From Symsagittifera roscoffensis (lineage: Eukaryota; Xenacoelomorpha; Acoela; Convolutidae), in the NCBI RefSeq assembly GCF_963678635.1, contig NC_087068.1, forward strand, positions 31,188,318-31,252,317: DNA of 64,000 nt. The letters run 5' to 3'. The stretch's first letter is position 1. The number at the start of each line of letters is the position of its first letter. The position numbers and the translations under genes were made by a program. Below, in pieces: positions 54,917 through 64,000 of the stretch. The notes beneath the pieces are model-generated. The model saw only the letters and a program-made list of their open reading frames with translations, made no database searches and was not told the DNA's origin.

Positions 54917-57900
54917 ATTGCGTATGAACTTTCTGACAGTATAAAAATGCTAGTTTAAAAGTAAAAAAGCCATACCGAGCAGAAATATTCTGTCACTTTC
55001 ATCGAAAAAAGCAACAATAATTGAAGAATAACGGCAACAAGGCATTAAGCGCAAAGTTTGAAATAATGATCTGGTTAGGACACGCCACACTTTCTAAATT
55101 CTTAATTTGTACTATTGCGATTGAACATAAATTGGAAGGCTTATAAATTAGAGATTTTCAAAACAATCAAATCAAGTTTTTAAGAGAAAATACTAGCTGC
55201 TTTTTTTAATATGCGCCCAAATTTTGTGTTAAAGTGCTAATTGAGTACCAAATACATTGATTTTGTTGATAACATTTTCTCAGAATTTTAAAACAAAATC
55301 CTAAGATCATTCAATAAAAACAGCAAAAAGTTTATTTTGCAGTTCCGAAAACAAAAAAAGCATGTTCAAAATTATTTAAGCTAATTAGATAGTTTCATTG
55401 CACTGAACGCTTTGTTGAACAAATACCATAATCTCGAACCCATTTAAGCATGGTGCGAACTTGGGCGTTTGTAGGGTAACTCGCATGCACCATTAAAGTA
55501 TCTCAATTAAAGCTATTAGAAACTCATTCTTAATCTAATTTTGCGCTTCGAACTTCAAGATTGGATTTTTTTGAATAAACGTAGAACAAACCGATAATTA
55601 GTTTTTTTTATTCCAATAGGAAATTTAACACAGAGGTGAAGCTGCCATTCGCAAACACAAAAAGAGCTCTAAACAGGCAAAACAAACAGACATAAGGCAA
55701 AAAAAAGACTAAAAATACAACTTGAGAAAAATTTTTGCTGAGATTAGGAATATCACGTTCGCCATTCTGCTCCAGGATCGCTTGTAATTTTACTAACACT
55801 ACCCACCAATGAAGCAGCTACAGTTACTATCAAATTGCCAATCCTAGGTAGCAAAAAATTGACCAAAAAAACTACTTTAAAATTCCGGATTAGAATCTCC
55901 GACCTGTTGATTTAGAGTCTCACATCCTGGCATCTGCGCCACGGTTGTTCGGAAGTAAGCTAGTGGCCCAGATAATGCGGGATGCGCCTTTTTCATTACT
56001 TTTAATCATATTGTACTGATATGGAAATGCGTAATTTTGAAAGTTTCAAAAAAATTAACTTTAAGCAAAACCCTAGTGCTCTTAGCTAGGGAATTAGCCG
56101 CTCATTTAAAGGAGAAAACTACTACTATCTCATTCAGGTAAATTATTTTGCTCGGAAACAATTGAAAGGTAATTTCTGAAACAATTGAAAAAGATTCCAA
56201 AAACTGATCAAAAGTTTAAAATTTGACTTTTCCTAAATTCATAAACTTTTCTCTACTAAAGCATGGGAATATCCTTTCTTGCAGGGAAGATTTTCACAGT
56301 CTTAACTATAGACTGAATCCCTAATATCAGGTTTAGCTGATAGTTTTTGAGAAAATTGATGAAATTTCTATTCAAAAATGGTTTGAATTTCAAAAAATAA
56401 ATTTTTCACAAGTCCATATCGGATTTTCTTCAAACAATTAGGGTGTAACGGATAACGCAGGCAAAATTTAAGCACCGTGCTTGTTTGATAAACTATCAAC
56501 CTTCGAATCGGTAGGTTAGTTTTCGGAAAAGTTTCCAAAAAAACAGGCATCATTTCGAAAAGTGGACCTTCCTAATGCCATTTTTTTTTCAAAACGTAAG
56601 ACGTAGGCGCTTGCTCAGAGGAAAGTCGCCTAAATAATTTTTGCTTTCGGTTAAACTCTTGTCTCCAATTTTACAAGGTAGTTTTTGAAAAGTCAAATTT
56701 TCAAAATCTACAAATTTCAAAAAATTGGTGTTTGAGGACATAACTTTTTTTCCACCGAATTTGGGGAATAGCAGCTTCAGAAGAGAAAATCCCCATGATT
56801 TTTTCATTTGATTGATACTTTCATTCGCAGATGTGTGCTTTTTATTTTGAAGAAAAAAATACAAAAGTAGGTCAAAAATCCCCCATCTGAAACATTCGAA
56901 GGCCGTAGAATATCGAGAAAAATGAAAAGAGAGAGAAAAGCGAAATAAACAGACACATAGAAGATAAGCCGAATTTTTTTATTGGTGTGATGCTTTTTTT
57001 TCGAAAATACCTACAGTAGTTTTTGAGAAAAATTAAAACTTCTGCGGAAAGTGCAAAAGTTTTCCAAAGCGTTGCATAATACTGTTTTTTCAAACAGGAC
57101 CTAACACTAGCCAAACATAAAGCAGCAACATATTCTAATAATTTGCCTTAAATAAGCTTTAATATGATTAAATTGAAGTAGACCTAAAGTGCCACCAAAT
57201 GAGCACTTTTATGTGATTTAGATTGGAAAAAAAAGCTGCGTAATAATAGACTACGCTTCCCTTGTTTAAGACAAATGCTTCGTAATTTTACATTACACTT
57301 CGATTGTGTAAACAGCGAACAGGCAGTAACAACAGAATCAAGAAACACAAGGAAACCGAAAAAAATTGACAATTCTTTTTTTTAAATTAAATTTCAAAGT
57401 ATATATAGAACCTTTATGTACGACCTTTGATAAAAAAAACTCACCTTGAGAAAACTGGATCAATACCAGGTTAAGGGAAATCTTAAAATTATATTCCATC
57501 ATCTTTCATCTGATGAATTTGAATTGAACTGAAAAAAGCATACATACCTTGATATATGCATTTAAGTGTATTGATATATGCATCAAAAAGTATCAATGCA
57601 CATATGTAGTTATTTTAAAAAACCATTTTAAAAAAACATTCCTGAAAAAAAAAGCACCACGACCTATAAAAGGTCTTCAGTACGTTCGACTCTTGAAAAT
57701 TAAATTCCACATTCGAAACTAGAAGTCGATCACATTTTTTGTGTCATTTCAGCTTTAATAAATAGGGAGTGCATTTTGCGTACCTTCTAGCAAATGAACC
57801 TGAATTAAACTGAATAAATGTATATATACCTAACGTTATTTATGAGCCTGAATGCACTTTTTTTGTTATTAGAGCATTTTAAGACTTTTCATGAAAAAAA

Positions 57901-59028
57901 AACCTTCATCACGACCTATATAAAAATCTGAACTACGTTCATCGACTCTTACAAATAATAATAGAACAAAATAAAGAAACTGCACAAAACCGGAATTTGT
58001 AAATTAGCAAATTCAAAATGACGTTATGTTAATTAGATGTCTCTTGGCTGACAAGAAACGAGATGACGAACGAATGATTCAAAATGATTCAGTGATTCGC
58101 TTGCTAACCTAATCGCAACCGTAAAAACTTCAAATGCACATTATTTTTAACAATTAAAAAAATAGTATCTTAATGATACTCAAATAGTTGTTGACATGTG
58201 TTAACTTGATAATTTTTCTTTAATTGGTCAGAATCTTGATTCCTCTTTTCAGAAGTTTTCACAACTTCTCAATGGCTGCATAGCTTTTTTTAAACCCTGA
58301 TGCAGTTTACATTAAATATAGCTCAATATAGTGCATCTAAGTTCAAACTCAATTCATAAGTTCAAGTGCATCTGTGAGAGCATTTCTTCGGCGCTAAATA
58401 TTTTAGATACTGTTGACTGATTTCCAATTTTTAATCACTGTTGATACCGTATGATTTAAGTTTAATTTCAATATTCAGAATAGTCGCTGATCGAACGAGC
58501 GACTTATTATCCCTCTTTGTCAAAATGTTCAGTTTCTTTTCATAAGAGCAGAAATATACACAAAGAACACAAATTAAATAAAGACATGTTCAATAAATAA
58601 AAACATTTGCTTCGACAATCAGTTTTGCTTGCAAAAGAAATTAACTAGTTTGATTTTGGCTCCTTGTTCGATTGGGAGGAGGCGTTAGAAGCAGCTGCAG
58701 CTGCCATAGTGCTGGCAGCCTCTTCTCTAAACAGCATCTTGTAGCAGTTCTGTACATCTGCCAGTTTCAGTTGGGACTCCTTCAGTTGCTGTTCTAACTC
58801 AACCGACAGGTCACTGTGATCTGAAACGACATTTCCGCCCAATATTACCAAATACTTAACATACACTGGTTTTGTTCAAGTTAGAAAACATTGCGATGTT
58901 ACAAACAAGTCAAAAATTAGTTCGTCTTTTTTATAGATATCTCCCGGCCATCTTAAATATTGTTCAAAATCGAGAAACAACGTTTTACTCAAAACTAAGC
59001 CTGACTTATCCTAAAGAAATTAAAAAAC
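54917..59028. repeat. 4.1-kb tandem duplication, unit 2 (proximal)
   Basis: Begins at ATTGCGTATGAAC (54917) and loses similarity to unit 1 near 59005-59028, inside the last WTAP intron (58821-59160). The duplicated block therefore runs from mid-intron through the terminal exon and about 3.7 kb beyond it. Confidence 0.95.
58645..58820 (-). CDS. WTAP: WTAP homologue, last exon (proximal copy)
   Basis: The acceptor TTTCAG (58821-58822) leads into phase 1 and joins the exon at 59161-59315 cleanly. It encodes the end of the coiled coil (SDLSVELEQQLKESQLKLADVQ), then MLFREEAAS, a run of Ala/Ser/Asn and the stop at 58645-58647. Human WTAP continues for well over 100 residues of low-complexity sequence; this protein stops shortly after the coiled coil. 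No AATAAA is obvious in the first 100 nt downstream on the minus strand. Confidence 0.82.
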
Positions 59029-59160
59029 ACGTCTCCTTGTCTCAATTTCCAATGCAAGTTTCGTCCCATCATATTGATATTATTTTTATACCATCATATG
59101 AACAAGACATAACCAACGTTATTGCATGTGATGAGTCTAGTAGTAGTAAGTATGTGGTAC

Positions 59161-59315
59161 CTTTGAATAGTGCATTGAGTGTGTGTTTGTGCTGTCTCTG
59201 GAGACAGAGTTTGGCCTGTGCCTGACACAGACTGCCCTGTCTGATCTCACTCTGCAACTCCATGTTCTCCTCACTCAACTGTCTACTCTTCGCTATCAAC
59301 AGCTTCCCCACCTGA
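59161..59315 (-). CDS. WTAP: WTAP homologue, internal exon
   Basis: Acceptor TTGCAG (59316-59317), donor AAAG|GTACCA (59160). It encodes QVGKLLIAKSRQLSEENMEL followed by QSEIRQGSLCQAQAKLCLQR, which matches the most conserved WTAP segment (TGKKLMAKCRxLxxENxEL, then a GRxAxLExELALQ pattern). WTAP is the regulatory subunit that holds the METTL3-METTL14 m6A methyltransferase in nuclear speckles and also acts in splicing (Fl(2)d in flies). All splice phases fit the neighbouring exons. Confidence 0.87.
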
Positions 59316-59737
59316 CTGCAACCCACACATCAACATTACATTAATAACTATATTATAATACGACCAGTTGAAAGAAAATTGCATTTAAAAGTTTAGGATG
59401 GTTTTTTGTTTTAAAATTTCTGGTTTTCATTAAATTCTTCTGACTACCTGTTTTCTAACATTTTATTCATGACATGAATTTGCCTCACGTTAATTCTCGC
59501 AAAACTCGGTAAAATCATTTTATAATGTCATGATTTGTTGCGGACTAATAATTAAGAGATTTGACTTCTAAATGAACTAAGGACAATTCAAGACGAGTCA
59601 ACCACCTTGACCAACTTGAATACAATTGATGTTGCAATGAAAATGACGCTCAGTTTTGATCCACCTTTAAGCCAAAAATACGATTGATGAGTTGATATTT
59701 GATTTCTTCATAAAAAGTTGTGCGCTTGATGACTCAC

Positions 59738-59913
59738 TTATCTACACTATAAGAACAATTATGTAAGTCTGTCTCCATCACTTTTTGGAGTCTCCTCTTG
59801 GCTGCCAAATCCTCGTTGAGAGATGATATAGTCTGTTGCACAACAGGGTCAACAGTGTACCGATCGAAGTCAGTCAATGACTGTGCCTTGCGGCAAGAAG
59901 CGTCGATTTCATT
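59738..59913 (-). CDS. WTAP: WTAP homologue, internal exon
   Basis: Acceptor TTATTTTAG (59914-59915), phase 0; donor AA|GTGAGT at 59737, phase 2. It encodes NEIDASCRKAQSLTDFDRYT, then VDPVVQQTISSLNEDLAAKR; the VDP motif followed by a heptad-repeat helix is a WTAP landmark (human ...STMVDPAINLFFLKMKGELE). The coiled coil mediates dimerisation and binding of complex partners. Confidence 0.85.
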
Positions 59914-60479
59914 CTAAAATAATCAGAAGCTCCAAGATAGAAAAAAGAAAGGTTTGCAAAAAAGTGTCATAATTTGAAAAATGCATGCTTTGCGAAATAT
60001 CTTGCCCTGATTTGGTTTAAAAGAAAGAAAGAAATTACTTCTCCAGTAATTAATTACATCGTGCATCAAACAATACAATACACAAACTTTCACTAACTCA
60101 ACAAAATCAATTTTTTACGTTATGAAAAAAAATCCTGGAGAGGATAGGCGAAAGGCATACATGATGCCCACATGGAGCCTACCCTAGAACATCATTGCAG
60201 TCAGAGCAATTTAACGAATCAAAGATACATATTACAAAAATTAAAATATCTGTCAACACCCAAATAGGGGTGAACATTATTTAAAACTGAAAAATTAATT
60301 TTCAAATATAAAATGGGAAAGTTCTGAACTTACAACAATTAAAGTTCGTTTTTATTTTGTGCACAAAAATTTAACTTTTGCTCATTTTCCCTAAATTCTC
60401 CGGCTGTAATCTATTCAAGATCACTCAAGATTATAAGAAGCTTTGACCCACGGTTCTGCAGTGATGTAGACTTGATTTT

Positions 60480-60965
60480 ATTAGAACAAAAAGGGTTTTT
60501 AAATGTGAGGAATGAAGATCTGGTATTAAAAGTCGATTTAAGCTCTATAAAAAACTCCTTTAAAAATTTATTTGATTGCAGATTGTTGAATTATCTGATT
60601 GGAGACAAAAATTTAAGCAAATCATAAATGAACAGTTCATGAACCGATAAAATACCATTATACTGAAATTCATTTGAAAAGCTATCAAACTTAAGCTTGA
60701 AATAAATCATTCTGAATTTTTTATGCAAAAGCAGAATGGCATTAAGATTTGCGAAAGATGTGCATCCATGAACAAGCAAACCATATTGAATAGTTGTTTT
60801 TACATTTGAAGTATAATACTTAATCAATGTTGCCCTGGGTACAAAATATCTCATTTTAGAAATAACCCCACAATGTCTTCCAAATTTCGATTTAATTTTC
60901 AAAAACATGTTGTGTAAACGTCATTTTATTGTCTACAATTATCCCTAAATACGAACCCTGAAACT
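60480..60965 (-). pseudogene. LINE RT fragment inside a WTAP intron
   Basis: The minus strand reads GIIVDNKMTFTQHVF, then (60591-60908) FVPRATLIKYYTSNVKTTIQ YGLLVHGC and SVHELFIYDLLKFL: the thumb and post-RT part of a LINE. It is in the same orientation as the host gene, in the 1,216-bp intron 59914-61129. Same family as 61960-62640. Confidence 0.7.
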
Positions 60966-61129
60966 TTTGAAGGCAAGCAGAGCCTGTCCAAATAAAAAAA
61001 CACATTTTGCACAATTTTTGAGGTAATTTCTGCTTGTTTTCTCAAAACTTCGAATAAAAAAAGTCGACGGAAAAAGGTAATTTCGTAGCTAATAGAAAAC
61101 TTTCCGAAAAAATCACCTTCATTACTTAC

Positions 61130-61191
61130 CCGTAGCTTTGCCAGCTCTTTCAATTTTCTCAAAACAGTGGCCTTTTGCGTCGAGTTTCTAC
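61130..61191 (-). CDS. WTAP: WTAP homologue, internal exon (62 nt)
   Basis: Acceptor CGTTTAG (61192-61193), donor CGG|GTAAGT (61129). It encodes RNSTQKATVLRKLKELAKLR, a heptad-rich coiled-coil piece in the position of human ENILVMRLATKEQEM. Phases 1 and 0 match the flanking exons exactly, which supports this short exon despite its weak sequence identity. The intron to the upstream exon is 112 bp. Confidence 0.78.
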
Positions 61192-61303
61192 CTAAACGGA
61201 ATAACTATGAGCCAAGCACTCAAAGCATATTGGGGTTCAAACTTGCTTTCTACGATTATCACAAGCCAAAGCAGATAATGTAGCTAATTATAATTTTTCA
61301 TAC

Positions 61304-61406
61304 CCAAGTCATTCTCAAGGTTCCTCAGGTAGTCGTCTTGTAACTTCCAGAACTTCAAAAAATCAGCAGGAGGCATACAATTAAGAGTGTCGTCGTTGAT
61401 TGAGAT
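61304..61406 (-). CDS. WTAP: WTAP homologue, most upstream exon identified
   Basis: Acceptor TTTGTCCTAG (61407-61408), donor TTGG|GTATGA (61303), phases 0 and 1. It encodes INDDTLNCMPPADFLKFWKL and continues QDDYLRNLENDLG. It aligns without gaps to the human N-terminal segment LSETDFKVMARDELILRWKQ. Sequence upstream of the internal Met is conserved too, so the true start is probably in a further 5' exon, not identified. The five exons from here to 58645 total 672 nt (223 residues plus stop). Confidence 0.78.
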
Positions 61407-61959
61407 CTAGGACAAACTTAATTTGAAGCACTTAATACACCAATTGAATATCAACTCATTTGGCTCCTAGGGTTGGCAGGAAAACATAGGTGTTTATAAA
61501 CAAGTTAAGCGTTTTGTTCTATTATTACGCGTTTTCTTTGGTTATTTTTCGCGTAACTGAGGCCACTCACACCACACAGAATGAAAATGAGTACTTTTGG
61601 TTTTTTGAGTTAATTTTAGCTCCTAACTATTTCACCGACTTAAGTTTCAATTTCTTTCACATACATTAGAATTTTAAAACTTGTTATAATTATTTTTTTG
61701 CCAACCCTGGCTGTAGTAAAATTCAGCCGACTTCTATCAGATGTTATCTAAATTATTTTGAAAATACACACAGCTCGATCAAAAACTAGAAAGTATGATA
61801 TACTCATAATTTCAAACAGTATAGATAAAGATTACAGACAAAATTCTGGAAAAGTTATCATGCCGTATCAATCATGTTTTATGCGAACAGATCGCTGAAA
61901 TTCAGAATACAAAGAGCTGAAAATTGACAGATATAGCGTTATCATCAATCCAATCATTG
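61407..61959. other. Intron or upstream region of WTAP, no exon identified
   Basis: A first coding exon ending in phase 0 is expected on the minus strand here or further right; I could not pick one with confidence. No repeat recognised. Confidence 0.35.
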
Positions 61960-62640
61960 CAACAAATTGAAGAGAACAATTAGAAAAACAACCCCAAGAT
62001 TCAATTTTAGGTCCATTTCTTTTTCTTATTTAAGTTAATGATCTACCAAATGCAAGCAAAAACTCGGAAACATTTTTATTCGCTGATAACACCACGAATC
62101 TTGTGCCTTGACAATTCTTTGGTAACTTTGAGTTACAACTTTTATGCAGTATTACGATGGCTCTCAGCAAATAAGTCATCCCTAAACATGAAAAAAAAAC
62201 AATTCAATTGAATAAAAAGCAGCGCTTCTACCAATACCATCAATCAAAATAAAAACTTGTCCTCGGAGTTGTCATCGTAATATTCGGGAATGAACATACA
62301 TTACAAATTGAACTTTATAGTACATATTGACTATGTCAGGACAAAATTGCGCAGTGTGGATTAGTTGCCAAAACTGGGCATTTAGTGCCATTTCGTGTTC
62401 TTTTTCAATATTATGTATCAAACATTAGATCATTGATACAATATGGTATTTTGGTGTACGGGTGTACAAATTGCGATGCCTTACAACCAATCCTAATTTT
62501 ACAAAAAAAAAACTGTTAGGCTGATGTCCTTTCGCAAATTCTATGACAGTAATTTAGAGGTTTTGCCTCAAGAAAAATCTTTAGTACATGAATTGTATGT
62601 ACATGAGCTAATGAAGTTTCTTATATGATCATTATTCGGT
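61960..62640 (+). pseudogene. LINE RT fragment, plus strand
   Basis: Reads ILGPFLFLI, FADNTTNLVP (FADD box with Asn in the last position), then LGVVIVIFGN, VSNIRSLIQYGILVYGC, LQPILILQKKTVRLM and VHELYVHELMKFL. Several stops. Same family as 60480-60965 but opposite strand, so the two form a loose inverted pair about 1 kb apart. Confidence 0.72.
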
Positions 62641-64000
62641 CATCACGCCGAAAAATATCTAACGAATTGTTTTGTTTCGATTATCGCAGTAGAACTGCTA
62701 GATGATCGAATAGAAGTTTTTTGAAAACAATCAGAAGTCAAAAAATTAAAAATAATCACTGGTATCGAGAGGATCTAAACTCTTGAATATCCGTCAAGAA
62801 AATGATTAGACTCTTATTGAAGTTCAGTCGTAAAATGTCTCGCAAATGAGAATTACGAAAGAAACACCTTCATATTCTGGGGAAACTATGACTGTATTAA
62901 GCCAATTTTTGAAATCCATTATTTGAAAATTTTTATTCATTTTTATCCACATTTCTTTATCCACATTTTCCCACATTTAAGCCTGCCTATATTTTTCTCC
63001 TCGGGGAAGTAAGAAAATATTCGGTTGTTACTCCGAGAGGGCAGGCTGCCAGTGCCTTATTAGGTTCTACTAGTCGCCTCTTCCGGAAGTCTGGATTTGT
63101 ATAAGCGACAATTTGAACATCACAACTTGAAATGATAATATGATCAATCATAATGCTAAGCTTGTGCTCATGTTTAAAAGCGATTTAAAAGATTTAAATC
63201 AATCTCTTTTGTGATATACAGGCTTGCTACTTCTGTTTTCTCTAGATTTTTTTAGTTTTCGAATCACATTTGAATTTGTTTCTGTCAAATTTTATTCTGA
63301 AATTTTACTTTTTGATAAATCACCAGAGAAAACAGAAGTAGCAAGCCTGTATATCACAAAAGAGATTGATTAAGCTCTCAGGCAGAAAAGGTTTAACATC
63401 CGCAGGACCAATAACTTCGAAAACAAAAACTCTTTCAGGGAACTTAAGGTCATTTAGCAAACAGTAAAGCTTGAGCAAAACTTTTGAGAAAAGGCTTCAC
63501 ATCTAAACTTAATTTCAATGAACTGGAAAAATCTGAAAACCAAACCAGTCAATCAGTGATTATTGTGATCATGTTCTCAGACAGTGTAGATATAACATCA
63601 CAAAGGACTAATTATCTTAAAATCTGCAAAATTTCAACAAAAGCTACTCAAAACAAATTCTAAAAACTGAAAGAACTGTGTCAACAAGAAAATAACTCAT
63701 TATTCACTGGAGGCCGTGACCTTGCTTTCCGACTTTTTAACTAAGATGAATTAAAAGAAATCACAACCAAATCAGGGGAATTTATGATCACTAATCAGAC
63801 AGTATGATTTCAGCATCACTAAAAAATCGAAAGGGACCTAATTTGAAACAAAATTTTTTAAGACAAAAACTAAGAAGAACTTGAAAGCGAGTAGTTTGAT
63901 ACTAGTCTCAATTATGTTAGAAAATTCAAAACCAATTATCATTGTAATTATATCAATCGACAAGAACTTTCCGATAAGTAAACAGACAGTAATAACTCAG
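62641..64000. other. No gene recognised
   Basis: AT-rich, without usable frames. It contains the hairpin at 63197-63371. Confidence 0.4.
63197..63371. repeat. Hairpin with perfect 47-bp arms
   Basis: 63197-63243 (AATCAATCTCTTTTGTGATA ... TTTCTCT) is exactly complementary to 63325-63371. The loop is 81 nt and has little pairing. No target duplication or other copy was found in the window. Confidence 0.9.

Overview
The window looks like a repeat-rich piece of an invertebrate animal genome. It is AT-rich, its two best genes have GT-AG spliceosomal introns, and about half of it can be assigned to retrotransposons or inverted-repeat elements. One host gene is a WTAP (m6A-writer subunit) homologue; another is a secreted CAP/SCP protein; a third is a damaged CAP-type locus. 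No bacterial operon, rRNA gene or CRISPR array is present. The phylum cannot be fixed from the sequence alone.

Layout. 1-4403: gag-pol of a Ty3/gypsy element on the minus strand, running off the left edge, with part of its LTR to about 4550. 4600-5970: decayed Jockey-like LINE (plus). 6269-13420: transposon-fossil zone with two elements sharing CCCGGGTTGAC ends, a 135-bp tandem duplication, fold-back elements with Tc1/mariner-like ends and a worn integrase fragment. 13750-16960: RTE-type LINE with an intact 1005-codon ORF. 17013-27400: an old LTR element whose interior is split by a young 6,065-bp Ty3/gypsy copy (18125-24189; 209-bp LTRs with one mismatch; 4-bp target duplication). 28146-29285: exons of a damaged plus-strand CAP-like gene. 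30242-33349, 35673-39253 and 40472-41340: three decayed minus-strand LINEs of at least two types, with a fold-back element at 34556-35560. 42731-45968: a two-exon CAP gene (minus), whose 2.5-kb intron is full of repeats. 46307-49135: a 212-bp MITE with an 8-bp target duplication, followed by three dispersed-repeat or fold-back units. 50783-59028: a 4.1-kb tandem duplication containing the last WTAP exon. 58645-61406: the remaining recognisable WTAP exons (minus). 61960-64000: another LINE fragment and a hairpin with perfect 47-bp arms.

How the parts relate. The host genes do not form a pathway: WTAP acts in nuclear mRNA methylation and splicing, while the CAP proteins are secreted or surface proteins. 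The main story is transposon biology. The three Ty3/gypsy copies appear to be one lineage: in each, the gag start codon straddles the LTR/primer-binding-site junction, so Gag begins Met-Ala-Gln. The youngest copy has nearly identical LTRs but carries substitutions at reverse transcriptase and integrase catalytic residues, an in-frame TGA and several homopolymer frameshifts.
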